64,000 bases of DNA from Hofstenia miamia (Eukaryota > Xenacoelomorpha > Acoela > Hofsteniidae): positions 191,648-255,647 of the forward strand of contig CABFPE010000163.1 in NCBI GenBank assembly GCA_900660155.1. The letters are read 5' to 3'. A program made the translations under genes and the position numbers. Under the pieces are notes generated by a model. The model had not been told where the DNA came from. It saw nothing but the letters and a program-made list of their open reading frames with translations, and did no database searches. This document shows, in pieces, positions 37,809-45,906 of this stretch. Within the stretch, counting starts at the first letter, position 1, and each line of letters begins with the position of its first letter.

Positions 37809-39050
37809 TAGAGTTGGGCGCCAGCCGGCTGAGCCGATTGATAACTAAAACTATGTTAAGGCAAACGAAATGTGTCATAAAAAGGAAACCGCACATAATG
37901 TCTTTGATGAGGTAGTGACGTTTCAAATTGAATCGTTATTCTCCCCAGCGTTGACAATTTTTTATTACGTTTTATTATGTTTTTTATTGCGTTAAATTGC
38001 GTTTAGTTTTTTATTGCTTTTATTAATTTTTAGTTTAGGTTTCGTCTTGTTAATCAGATTCCCTGTAAACCTTTTGCAGATAGATAGTTTCAAAATACTG
38101 ATGACTCATATACGGTTTTACAAGGCTATAGGCATTATAGGATTTCTACATAGAATATTATACAGTTTAATCCAGTTCTATAGATGACGCTAAGCCGGCA
38201 GCGCCACCACTGTGGACCTTATCGGGTGTGCACCGCCAATATATATATATATAAATATAAAGCAGGAGACACTTTTCTATTGGGATGCTTTTTCAAATTT
38301 TTGATATTTTTATTAGCTAATGAGTTAGTAGTGCTTGAAATATTTTTAAAGAAATCATCATATACTTAAAAAATTCTCATGGAACTTAAGCCCTTCTAAG
38401 GGGAAAAAGTGTTTTTTACATTTACATAGAATCTTTTCCAAGCCTCTTAGCAAATTTTAAGATCGTGAGGGATATGCATGTCTATTAAGGAACATGCTTT
38501 AATTCAATGTTGGAAATTTCCATTAAAGCGTATTGCAGCGGATCAAGTCCTTGAAAAGCTTTTTCTTTAAAAAATCCTATATTTTAAAAAAAATTTAAAT
38601 ACTATTCATATTTAACATTCATGTAAGTCTAAGGATTAGAGAACATGGGAGCAACACCGAACTTTAACTCTTTCTCTATATATAGATAAACCTCAAAACC
38701 CAATGAGGAATGCCATGTGCAAAGTCATAGCGGGGGCGCTGTCGGTATCAGGGTTTGTAGAATTCGCACAAGGCACATCTAAGTAGGACCGGGGTAGATC
38801 CAAGTTTTAAACATAAATGAAAACGGAGATACTTCTTTTTTTGAGGTGCCTTCTGATTTTGCTTATCTTTATTAGTCCGTGAGTCATGAACATTTAATTT
38901 AGTTTTCAAGAAATCATAAAGAATTGTAAGTAATTCTGAATCTGTTTAAGGCTAATAATGTTAAATTCTTTAGACTTTCTCACATAAAAATATTTTCAAA
39001 ACTCTAACCCCCTGAATTTAGGGGGCTTGACCCCACTGATTGTATATAAA

Positions 39051-39098
<48 letters not shown>

Positions 39099-39825
39099 GG
39101 TTTGCGCGGTGATGGTTGTCTGAAAATTCACCGCATAGCAATGCAAATATTTTGCGATATTTAATAAAATAAAAAGTCAATGATAAAAAAGTTGAATGAA
39201 CAAAGAGGTTATTGGACCAAATTAGAACAATTTGAATGCACAAACACATTCTTTTATCAAATTATATAAAGTTTAAGCTTTTATTACTTGTTGAAATCTT
39301 AGTCACCAAAATTTTTCTGGTTTCATTATAAGTCTGAAATGTATAAAAATTACGTATGCCTGAGCATCGGATGGGAGAAGGTAAGAAGTGCAATGGAGAA
39401 TGATGGAACGTTTCATGAAGTTATTGCTTAAATTTTTCTTAAGCAAATCATAAAGAAAGACACGAAATTATTATTTACAGTGAAACAGATCATTAAAAAA
39501 TTAAAAATTACCTACCCATCATTGTATAACTCTTGCCGGCGCCAGTTTGGCCATAAGCAAAAATGCAGACGTTGTATCCTTGGAGGGCATGTGTGATCAT
39601 GGACACGCCGATATCCTCAAAAACATTCTCTTGAGTAACATATGCTTGACGCTTGTCGTGAGACCAGTAGCTATAATCGAAAGAAAAATGCTTTTCATCA
39701 CCATTTCTCGGATTTACAATAGTAGTATTTCTGTCTGACATCCTTATAATGCATTTTGCGTCTTTGGACAACTCCCTGTTGTTGAAGGGTCTCACACGTA
39801 CGGCTACTTGGACTGTACCTGCCAT
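16574..39825 (-). CDS. KIF1: Kinesin-3 motor protein, KIF1A/KIF1B/UNC-104 type (8 coding exons)
   Basis: Plus-end-directed motor that carries synaptic-vesicle precursors and other organelles along microtubules (known for the family). Exons: 39825-39516, 33639-31213, 29438-29278, 22905-22630, 22458-22219, 19041-18021, 17902-17847, 16870-16574. All introns are GT-AG, phases agree throughout, and the model gives 1595 residues (KIF1A about 1700). Motor 1-about 345: P-loop GQTGAGKS 92-99, switch I NETSSRSH 206-213, switch II DLAGSE 239-244, K-loop PGKKKKKSD 281-289. Neck coil 344-377; CC1 about 385-440; FHA about 460-540; coiled coil about 576-678; KIF1B-type region with [15 protein letters not shown] about 826-840; DUF3694-like region about 1140-1260; PH domain about 1483-1590. 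I chose [13 protein letters not shown] as start, the family's usual N-terminus; an in-frame ATG 28 codons upstream (39909) exists. The human KIF1A segment between the KIF1B region and LGxxFTFRV is much shorter here. The gene looks intact. Confidence 0.95.
17020..17302. repeat. (TA)n microsatellite interrupted by an assembly gap
   Basis: TA units at 17020-17037 and 17270-17302 flank 232 N bases (17038-17269), so the gap probably lies within a long TA tract. It is inside kinesin intron 7 and touches no exon of the model. Confidence 0.95.
17847..17902 (-). CDS. KIF1: KIF1 coding exon 7 (micro-exon, PH domain start)
   Basis: A 56-base exon, too short for routine ORF lists. It follows CTGTTTAG and precedes GTAACC. 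With the leading G from exon 6 it reads [27 protein letters not shown] aligns with KKGYLHFK, the first strand of the KIF1 PH domain. It is the only candidate I found that links the phase-1 end of exon 6 to the phase-0 start of exon 8. Supported by phase, splice sites and motif, but short. Confidence 0.75.
17947..17985. repeat. (TA)n microsatellite in KIF1 intron 6
   Basis: About 19 TA units between exons 6 and 7, making up a third of a 118-bp intron. Confidence 0.95.
18021..19041 (-). CDS. KIF1: KIF1 coding exon 6
   Basis: 340 codons plus one base. It begins VRLESDKSN directly after [27 protein letters not shown] matches FEAAWDSSMHNSLLLNRVT, and EHQWELERI with [10 protein letters not shown] matches DHQWELEKL and YLLLREKLE. 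The last third is Ser/Thr-rich and low in conservation, as in KIF1A before the PH domain. It ends at CCTAAAG|GTACTA. Confidence 0.93.
19402..20580 (+). mobile_element. Decayed mariner-superfamily transposon in KIF1 intron 5
   Basis: Begins CAGGGTGTGTCAAAAGTAAC after a TA, a typical mariner-type end; no matching right end was found. Conceptual translation gives a helix-turn-helix part ([12 protein letters not shown], then SKSGRPLLQ) and [11 protein letters not shown] near 20026, where the first catalytic Asp of the usual SDEAxF is Ser. [10 protein letters not shown] (20292-20321) holds the second Asp and [13 protein letters not shown] (20401-20440) the third. It ends with [14 protein letters not shown] (from 20507). 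This matches DD34D transposases of the type common in insects and other invertebrates. At least three frame changes separate the parts, and a CAT run makes a His stretch at 19952-19969. The copy is dead. Confidence 0.85.
20581..22210. other. KIF1 intron 5 remainder
   Basis: AT-rich, with a (TA)n at 20951-20978. Short frames at 21098-21313 and 21427-21654 are unrecognised. No exon-like signal in the kinesin reading direction. Confidence 0.5.
22219..22458 (-). CDS. KIF1: KIF1 coding exon 5
   Basis: 80 codons, phase 0 at both ends. [18 protein letters not shown] and [19 protein letters not shown] match the LLVYFEICELEANGDY and FLLHQGIQRRITVT blocks. It is preceded by GTCACAG and followed by GTATAA. 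The intron upstream is only 171 bp; the one downstream (3177 bp) holds a mariner-like relic. Confidence 0.95.
22630..22905 (-). CDS. KIF1: KIF1 coding exon 4
   Basis: Starts [19 protein letters not shown] after TTTTTAG and continues [18 protein letters not shown], nearly identical to the GFYHVQNIAVEVT and IVFEVFGHY blocks of KIF1A. Ends in the strong donor GTAAGT after DNQL. 92 codons, phase 0 at both ends. Confidence 0.95.
22906..24470. other. KIF1 intron 3, first part
   Basis: AT-rich non-coding sequence with a short TA run at 24256-24271. Nothing recognised. Confidence 0.5.
24470..24800 (+). mobile_element. LINE reverse-transcriptase fragment in KIF1 intron 3
   Basis: Plus strand reads [15 protein letters not shown] around 24477-24521, then [15 protein letters not shown] around 24558-24605 after a frame change. 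These are the GVPQGxxLGP and YADD catalytic blocks of a jockey/CR1-like reverse transcriptase. Most of the 30 or so residues normally between them are missing. The copy is antisense to the host gene and dead. Confidence 0.75.
25080..25390. repeat. GC-richer hAT-like relic
   Basis: GGGCCGTTCACGG, CAGGGCCGGAGG (25102) and GGGCCGCGCCG (25280) stand out in AT-rich intron sequence. CAGGGCCGG is a common hAT end. No matching opposite end or target duplication seen. Confidence 0.3.
26160..26450 (+). repeat. Unnamed interspersed repeat, copy A
   Basis: Shares TTTCCAAGCCTGTT, a following ATCGTGA and a tail of the form AATTTA...AGCTTAAGG with copies at 27360-27730 and 38390-38975. The copies diverge by perhaps 25-30% by eye. 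No coding potential; family unknown. Confidence 0.55.
26451..27359. other. KIF1 intron 3, middle part
   Basis: Two low-complexity frames (26450-26775) without resemblance to known proteins. Nothing recognised. Confidence 0.4.
27360..27730 (+). repeat. Unnamed interspersed repeat, copy B
   Basis: Contains CCAAGCCTGTTAGCAAATTT, ATCGTGAGGCATG, GGAACATGC and ATTAAAGCGTATTGATG, each shared with copy C in the same order. It ends with GCCGTGCGCAAAGTG, like copies C and D. Confidence 0.65.
27731..29277. other. KIF1 intron 3, last part before exon 3
   Basis: AT-rich. An ACCTGACGAGACTGG patch near 27958 resembles CCTGA-rich stretches at 57600-57660 and 58970-59060. No further feature. Confidence 0.4.
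29278..29438 (-). CDS. KIF1: KIF1 coding exon 3
   Basis: Acceptor TTAACAG at its start and donor AACAAG|GTAGAA at its end. Reads [14 protein letters not shown] and [11 protein letters not shown] then FSTEPKRNN, matching [20 protein letters not shown] and AFSTEPLKN of KIF1A. Joined to exon 2 in phase 1 it restores codon GAA. A small extra exon in intron 2 cannot be excluded, because KIF1A has a longer linker here. Confidence 0.92.
29439..31212. other. KIF1 intron 2
   Basis: 1774 bp of AT-rich sequence. I looked for a missing linker exon in the minus direction and found no convincing one. Nothing else recognised. Confidence 0.5.
31213..33639 (-). CDS. KIF1: KIF1 coding exon 2 (rest of motor, FHA, coiled coil, KIF1B region)
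   Basis: A 2427-base exon starting after the acceptor TTTTTAG and reading [15 protein letters not shown] from the joined codon. It holds switch I and II, the K-loop, neck, CC1, FHA and the long central coil. It also holds the [19 protein letters not shown] block and the [20 protein letters not shown] block that mark KIF1-type kinesins. It ends at TCCG|GTAATA. The open frame runs on past the donor for nine codons to a stop at 31172, which I take as intron read-through. In the FHA the usual VGR(E) start reads VNCV. Confidence 0.95.
33640..35800. other. KIF1 intron 1, 3' part
   Basis: Very AT-rich sequence without open frames or recognised elements. Confidence 0.5.
35813..35890. repeat. (TAA)n/(TAG)n microsatellite at LINE insertion site
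   Basis: About 15 TAA units, a CAT interruption, more TAA, then TAGTAGTAG directly against the LINE-derived copy. A TAG run recurs at its other end (37080-37088), consistent with insertion into the microsatellite. Confidence 0.9.
35891..37088 (+). mobile_element. Composite R4/Dong-like LINE derivative with tRNA-like head
   Basis: A tRNA-like head (35892-35970) is followed by the N-terminal part of a LINE ORF (about 36078-36684) and then, after a large internal deletion, by the C-terminal end of the same kind of ORF (36750-37037). Residue landmarks: [19 protein letters not shown], a GYRKRM block, [20 protein letters not shown] with ETAKVNKVL, and at the end [17 protein letters not shown] with [20 protein letters not shown]. 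These recall ORFs of site-specific-type LINEs (R2/R4/Dong group) of many invertebrates. The reverse transcriptase palm is absent, so the copy was mobilised in trans or arose by deletion. It lies in KIF1 intron 1, antisense to the gene. Confidence 0.75.
35892..35970 (+). repeat. tRNA-derived head with A and B box
   Basis: TGGCCAAGGGG (35903-35913) fits the A box of tRNA promoters, and GGTTCGATCCC (35945-35955) the B box with one deviation. Their 31-base spacing is normal. Overall it resembles a tRNA of the type GGTCTAGGGGTA...CCCGGGTTC. The acceptor ends do not pair, so it is a SINE/LINE head and not a tRNA gene. A pol III start here is plausible. Confidence 0.7.
37089..37763. other. KIF1 intron 1, middle part
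   Basis: AT-rich, no recognised feature. Confidence 0.4.
37764..37809. repeat. (TA)n microsatellite
   Basis: TA units with two short interruptions, on the left side of the GC-ended segment 37810-38238. Confidence 0.95.
37810..38238. mobile_element. Possible small element inserted in a TA microsatellite
   Basis: A 429-bp segment with GC-rich ends sits between two (TA)n tracts. Its left end has GGGCGCCAGCCGGCTGAGCC; the right end read in reverse has GGCGGTGCACACC and GCTGCCGGCTTAGC, so GCCGGCT(G/T)AGC occurs inverted near both ends. The middle is AT-rich and non-coding. This fits a MITE that targets TA repeats, but the ends pair only partly. Confidence 0.4.
38239..38253. repeat. Short (TA)n microsatellite
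   Basis: Right-hand TA tract next to the segment 37810-38238. Confidence 0.9.
38390..38975 (+). repeat. Unnamed interspersed repeat, copy C
   Basis: The longest copy. It shares CAAGCCTCTTAGCAAATTT, GATCGTGAGG, CATGTCTATTAAGGAACATGC, ATTAAAGCGTATTG and TGCCATGTGCAAAGTCA with copy B in order. It extends through a tail AATTGTAAGTAATTCTGAATCTGTTTAAGG that is like the ends of copies A and D. No open frame. About 590 bp may be near full length. Confidence 0.65.
39052..39093. repeat. (TA)n microsatellite
   Basis: About 21 TA units, 420 bases downstream of KIF1 exon 1. Confidence 0.95.
39094..39515. other. KIF1 intron 1, part next to exon 1
   Basis: No recognised feature beyond the exon 1 donor at 39515-39514. 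Confidence 0.4.
39516..39825 (-). CDS. KIF1: KIF1 coding exon 1 (motor N-terminus, P-loop)
   Basis: Encodes residues 1-103 and one base of codon 104: the [19 protein letters not shown] strand and the nucleotide-binding [15 protein letters not shown] loop. It ends at the donor ATGATGG|GTAGGT. The following intron (39515-33640, 5876 bp) is the second longest in the gene. Confidence 0.95.
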
Positions 39826-41860
39826 TGCTATAATAGTCCAACTTTCTATGGAAAAATTCTTCGCCTTACTTCTCACGCAACAGTCGCCATTCGCGCAATA
39901 CTCGTCCACATTTTCTTTCCCTCATTTACTTCAATATTCCTCATTTTTAGAGAGACTTACGTAATATATAATTCCATCTATGTTTTCCTTCCACTACGCA
40001 CCTGTATTCCATAGCCAATGATATTTCGTCTAATTACCATGCTATTCAGTGAGTGCGGATTAACGGAAAAATGTGTCATGCTTTTAAGCAAACACTAGAC
40101 TTAATAATTTAGACATCAAATAAAACAGTCCTTGTACATCTAAAAATACTCAAAGCATTTAACACACGTTTTATTAGGCATGTTATTTTTTAATAATTTA
40201 AACTTAAAAAAACACTGAAATGATAGATACTCAATAATGCCAAAAATTTAAACTTATTTCAAATTTGATTCTAAAACAATACTCCAGAAAATCAAATGCA
40301 CTGCCAACTAGCAAAATCTCAAAGTTCGTAAAATTTAATCCAATTTTACAATGGAAGAAGTGAAGACGTCAAAATTGATATTAAAATTTTTATTAGAACC
40401 TAAATCTGCCATTTAATACAAAGAAATTAAAATGATCGGTTTATACTACCGATTGCTTTTCCTTTACATCTAGATGAAATAAATCGTTTCGGGAATTAAC
40501 TCAGTACTCCAAATAGTTACAATATTTGAAAATTGAACCGTTAGTGATTTTCCAAAATAAGTTCGGTTCATTTCTCTATTCGTAAAAAAAGTGATTTCTA
40601 CAGAAGTCGGTAATTGAGAGTGCATTGACAGCTTGAACACACAAAATGCATTAGCGTTAATGATTGCTGCACAAACTCTCAAAACTTGAAAAAAAGTCAA
40701 ATGTTTACTTCAAGATTGCAATGTGCGGCTGTTAATAAAAAGAGTTCAATCTGTTCTATCTCTTCCAGAGCTGTAAATGTGTTAAATTTACTGTAATTTT
40801 TTAGGTTGACTTGTATTGATTCAATCAATAAAATGATATAGAAATATGTATAAGTGAACTGGTCAATGATTCAAAAGCAATATGGATCATGATTGGATTA
40901 TTGAAAGACATTATACATGTACGTTTGCAAGATTGATAATTTCTTAAATTTCAGTATAAAAACATTTACTTTTTGTATTATTGCGTTATTTTTAATGTTT
41001 AGTATATTTTATATGCGTTTCTTTCAATTGCTTTTCTGTATAATGGCTATGAAGCAAATCCTGCAGAAGTATTGAAATTTTAGTTGGTTTAGCATTGGAT
41101 TGTGTCTGTCAAACGCAGTAAATGGTCAAAAGTACTAGGGTTGGGATAAAATTCATTAGTATAATTTTGGTTTGGTTTGGTTTGAGTGAAAATATCGTTA
41201 CTCATTTACCGCCTTGACTTCTTCTAATTCTGGTGTAAGAGATCTGCAGGTGCATTAGCAGTAGACGGTGCAGAAATGACTCTGTGGTGCAGAAATGCTC
41301 AAGATAAAGAAAACTAACAATATTTTATTCAAATATGTGTACATACATGAACAGCAACACGGTTACTTCATTATTTTGTTAAAACTACCTGAAAACATAA
41401 AACATTAATTTAGAAATTTTACGTATTATATTTTAGAAAGATTGTCTTTCGAATGTTACGTATATTGCCCTAGGAAAATTTCGCAATGTGGTGAGTTATT
41501 CATAATATAGGCATTGGGTGCCGTGAGGCAGCAGTTTAACCCCGGTGCATCCGCACACCAGAGTTGCAAGCGGATCAGATATGTTGATTCATGGTCTAAC
41601 ACATAGTAGATGTTGACCCCAACCTGAACCGAACTGTAATAGAGTGACCCATGATCAGATCCATGGGCCAGAAGTTCAAAATTTGACCCAAACAATAGTT
41701 GCATATGCATAATATGCATATATTAATGTATTTAAATTGTTAAATTCCATCGCCTATCAAATTTCATGTAATTTACGTTGTAATGCTACAGAATGACAAT
41801 GTATAAACTTTTTTATTATGTTAATTATATTGACGAAAAGTGTTTTAACTAAAAATTCGC
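39826..41860. other. Region upstream of KIF1, no feature recognised
   Basis: Holds the gene's 5' UTR and promoter by position, but I see no clear TATA or CpG cluster. Minus-strand frames at 40470-40700 and 41456-41719 are unrecognised. A GC-richer patch at 41515-41600 (including CACCGGGGTTAAAC read in reverse) may be a transposon relic. Confidence 0.4.
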
Positions 41861-41869
41861 AAATTTTTT

Positions 41870-41912
41870 ACTCGACCTGAGTTTTGGTTGAGTCGACCTG
41901 TTTACCACCCTG
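41870..41912 (-). repeat. hAT-like terminus
   Basis: Read in reverse it starts CCAGGGTGGTAAACAGGTCGA and continues with GGTCGA/CAACC motifs, the pattern of hAT ends with CAGNGGTG starts. It is related in style to the end at 61000-61057. It is a solo end, 13 bp from the TA-flanked element that follows. Confidence 0.45.
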
Positions 41913-41925
41913 GCACATATCTGTA

Positions 41926-42885
41926 CCGTAAATTGGGGTAACATTGAACACTTTACACATATTCCTGCTTATATATTTCAGAAATCAAGACAAAACTGCA
42001 AAACGTTGCTCTGTTATAATGGGGGTGATCTAATGGGTGATATTCATGGAGATATAACTTATCCATAATAATATAGAATTTGTAAAAGCACAAAAATATG
42101 GGCGTTCAAAGTTACCCGTGAATTGGGGTAACTTTGAACACTATTTATAATTAGATCTTCTTGGTACCACTTTGCCAACAATCCATCCCAAGTTCAAAAC
42201 TAAACAAATAAATAGCATTTCCAATTCAAATTTAAACATTTTAATGACCAATGGAACGATTTATATTGGGGTAACATTGAACACCCCCTTTCAAATGTGA
42301 AGAGACTAATTATCAAACACAACAAATATAATGTTTTCAACATCAGACACTTATTAACATAATAACTATCAACTCATATTGAGGGGATCGTAATTTTGAC
42401 AATTGTACTAGGTAATTACTTGATTGCTAAAAATTTGGCTGTCACGGCCTAACTTTGAACATGTTCAAACTTACCCCAAAACAAAGCCAGGATACGATTT
42501 GCATATGAATAAGGTCAAATACATCAGTTGTTAAGCTTGTGACATCAAGTTTTTGTGTAAGCCGTAGATGATTATAAAGTTATTGAATGTTTTCAATAAT
42601 AATTTATCCAAAAAATAAGTGTACTTACTGTAAAAAGATAAAAGTATACACAATGACGAAAATATGGCTTTCTTTGTTCACCATCGAAATTGATATGTAC
42701 AGACGGCAGCAAATGTTACAGGACCGAACTTCAACATTGTGTTAATTCTGATATAATTAAAAATTCAAATTATTTAAGAAAATTGAGAATGTATTTATTA
42801 AATATCAAAGTATGTGGCAATAAAACATTTTCTAATTGTGGCGTTCAATGTTTTCCCCGTCGTTCAATGTTACCCCTGTTTACGG
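41926..42885. mobile_element. 960-bp TA-flanked DNA transposon, non-autonomous
   Basis: Terminal inverted repeats CCGTAAA-xx-GGGGTAACATTGAAC (two mismatching bases inside) at 41926 and 42885 are flanked by TA on each side. The inner motif GGGGTAAC(A/T)TTGAAC recurs within the element at about 42124 and 42265 on the plus strand, and on the minus strand near 42455-42480 and 42843-42875. No transposase remains; the frame at 42690-42908 crosses the right end and is not recognised. TA duplication suggests the Tc1/mariner superfamily. The design is like that of the element at 13508-14787. Confidence 0.75.
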
Positions 42886-43524
42886 TATTCTGGTGCTATA
42901 CAAATTGAAACATTTTTTCTCAAATCAAATTCAAACAATAAAATCTGAGTAAAATAAGCAACGTTAGCACGTGAATGCTTAGAATATATTCAAATATAAA
43001 AAGAAAGATTTATTAAATAATGTCATGGAATAGTAAAAATTAGATTGCATAAAATTGGCTAGTCTTTGATTTCAGATGTTGAAATTGACTTATTCAAATT
43101 GGGGAATTGCAAATAACGATGAGTTATTGTTGTGCTATATTTCATAATCTCAGTAAATATTTACAAACACCACAATAGAATTCACTCTGGGCGTTGTCAA
43201 CTATCAATCAAATTATTGCTCTTACAGAGTAAATGTTAGAGACGATATTGGAGTCCATATATGTCAGTAAAGGAGCAGAGTACAAATATTCTTTAAGAAG
43301 TCATATAAAAAATTAGTTTTTGTAGAGCTTTGTGAAGCAAAGCCAACTGCTTTCGAAACTGAATGTCACAGTAAATCATCAGACATCAAGCGGTGATGAA
43401 GCGGAATCACACAACATTAAAACAATAAAGATATAAATAGGGGACAGCATAAAAAGGCAAGTTCAACAAGATGTTGGATTTTGAAATGGTAAGTCGTATA
43501 TCTTATTAGAATAATAATTTAAAA
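42886..43524. other. Gene-free stretch
   Basis: AT-rich, nothing recognised. Confidence 0.4.
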
Positions 43525-44196
43525 TGTATTATAAAAATATGTGCAGAAAAGATGTAGCACAAACTTCTAGAAGATGGCGACGCACATTATTTCCTCAGCC
43601 TCACCCTTAATATACAATGGGAAATTTGTACTTAGCCATATGTTAGCTATAACCTTGCCAAATCTCAGCGCCATTTTGTTATGGGAACTTATATCTTTCA
43701 AATTTTTGATATTAGAGTGGTTTTCCTGACGCCAAGACCCATTATGACGTCTTAATATCGAATCTGTTGTTCTTTTAGTATTCAACCATATGCAAGCTCT
43801 TTTTATCAGGAAATTTTTTAAAATAGACCTTAACCATGCATTTCAGGAACTTAGTTTTTAAATTTCTTTTAATATTTTGCTGAAAATGTTTTGAATTAAT
43901 CAAGTGAAATCAATTTTGAAATCCTGACGGTGGAAATGCCCCTTTTGGGGTTCGAACACTGATTTTCATGGCAATTTTTCTAACTTGCCTTTATCTATCG
44001 TATACATAAATTATTCTTTATACCTTTATCAATTAATAACATTTTGTTTGATAAACTTAGTTATATATTTTATAAGCCGGGATGACTTGCTCAATTACAT
44101 ATTGAACTTCTGAAATTGTTTAAATAATGATTGTGGATACTGAATTATTGAGGATAATTCAATCATTCAGCAGACTACAATCACCCTTTTCGATCT
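43525..44196. repeat. 672-bp direct duplication, copy 1
   Basis: Identical to 44593-45264 without indels; I found one difference, A at 43589 against G at 44657. The sequence has no recognised gene. The 72-codon minus frame in each copy (43567-43785, 44635-44853) has no family resemblance. Confidence 0.95.
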
Positions 44197-44591
44197 ACTC
44201 GATCACAGGGAATACTTTACTTTATAGTGTAGCATTGGATGAAAATACATATAATTAATTAGAAGAGCAATATGTTCGACTAAGTAGAAAGGTTTTGGGA
44301 TAAACCAATATAAGATTGTGGTTTACTAAATAGGAAACTCATGTAAATAAGAATTCCGATGCAATGTATTGAGAGCTTTCCCACAGCCATTAAATTGAAT
44401 TATATTAGCGCAGCTTACTCAAATAAATGCAGTAAATGCAGCAGAACGATAAAATGTGAGATTAACTCATATTTCACCAAACTTGTGGTATAAGTAACAG
44501 CAAGAAGTATTACCTATTTAACGGGTCAACCCATGGGGCGGAGCGGGTATGGGCAAAAGTGGGGCAAAAACACTCATAAAGCAAAAAATTG
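44197..44591. other. Spacer between the duplicated blocks
   Basis: Its last 70 bases (GGGTCAACCCATGGGGCGGAG and GGGCAAAAGTGGGGC) are GC-rich. They resemble GGGGC-rich hAT subterminal sequence such as 45600-45712. A single N at 44592 marks a sequence join. Confidence 0.5.
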
Positions 44592-44592
44592 N

Positions 44593-45264
44593 TGTATTAT
44601 AAAAATATGTGCAGAAAAGATGTAGCACAAACTTCTAGAAGATGGCGACGCACATTGTTTCCTCAGCCTCACCCTTAATATACAATGGGAAATTTGTACT
44701 TAGCCATATGTTAGCTATAACCTTGCCAAATCTCAGCGCCATTTTGTTATGGGAACTTATATCTTTCAAATTTTTGATATTAGAGTGGTTTTCCTGACGC
44801 CAAGACCCATTATGACGTCTTAATATCGAATCTGTTGTTCTTTTAGTATTCAACCATATGCAAGCTCTTTTTATCAGGAAATTTTTTAAAATAGACCTTA
44901 ACCATGCATTTCAGGAACTTAGTTTTTAAATTTCTTTTAATATTTTGCTGAAAATGTTTTGAATTAATCAAGTGAAATCAATTTTGAAATCCTGACGGTG
45001 GAAATGCCCCTTTTGGGGTTCGAACACTGATTTTCATGGCAATTTTTCTAACTTGCCTTTATCTATCGTATACATAAATTATTCTTTATACCTTTATCAA
45101 TTAATAACATTTTGTTTGATAAACTTAGTTATATATTTTATAAGCCGGGATGACTTGCTCAATTACATATTGAACTTCTGAAATTGTTTAAATAATGATT
45201 GTGGATACTGAATTATTGAGGATAATTCAATCATTCAGCAGACTACAATCACCCTTTTCGATCT
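44593..45264. repeat. 672-bp direct duplication, copy 2
   Basis: Begins one base after the single N at 44592, with offset 1068 from copy 1 throughout. The coincidence of the repeat edge with an N suggests that the duplication is an assembly join or allelic overlap. Confidence 0.95.
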
Positions 45265-45584
45265 GATTTGTCATCTATATGTTTTGCAATTACAATGCAC
45301 GTTATGCTATTAACCTTACATAAATATATTGCATAAACTATTAGCTTTATAGAGTTAAAATTAAAATATATTTTGTTATTAATAATGTTTTTAATATAAA
45401 TTGTCATCATGTTTGTTATTAAAATCCTATTGGTAGTAATAGTAAAGATGACATATAATTTCAAAAAATGATTCTTCTATGCAATAAGGATTCAAAATAT
45501 TTGGCAGTTGTGGTGTGGTATAGTGCTATGAAAATTCCAATAGAATAATTATTGGGCTAATTTGGAGCAGATTTTGGTTAGGCA

Positions 45585-45715
45585 CTTTCGGGCTGGAGAA
45601 AATAGAGGATGGGGCGATATGGGGGAAAACTTCAGAAGGTGGTATTGGGGCAGAGCACAAAGTCTGTGAGGCGGGGCAGGGCAGTTCACAAAAATCTGCC
45701 CCACGTCCATCTCTG
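45585..45715 (-). repeat. hAT-like terminus rich in GGGGC
   Basis: Read in reverse it starts CAGAGATGGACGTGGGGCAG and carries repeated TGCCCC/GGGGC motifs (for example CCCTGCCCCGCC), the usual form of hAT ends beginning CAGAGGTGG. Its partner may be the GC-rich stretch at 44525-44575, with the duplicated block lying between them. Confidence 0.5.
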
Positions 45716-45906
45716 AATTAAAAAAGACCCTTGTTTTACAACAATGATACAATGCTCGACGACACGAGCACAAAATTGAATTTTGGAAAAAGTGTAAGGT
45801 AAAAACTACAATATTGATATTCTTAGGAGAGAAATTTAATAAGTATTCATTAAAAACTTTTACACTCATTGTCAATAAATTGCTTTGAATGCTGCTTGAT
45901 AAGCAT

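Noticed and set aside
39826-39909. In-frame upstream ATG of the kinesin adding 28 residues
   Set aside because: Kinesin-3 proteins usually start just before [14 protein letters not shown]. The extra residues have no counterpart and include a Cys cluster, so I favour 39825, but usage in vivo is open.
43525-45264. Long terminal repeats of a retroelement
   Set aside because: The 672-bp direct repeats lack TG...CA ends, a primer-binding site and any coding interior in the 396-bp spacer; a single N at the edge points to an assembly join.
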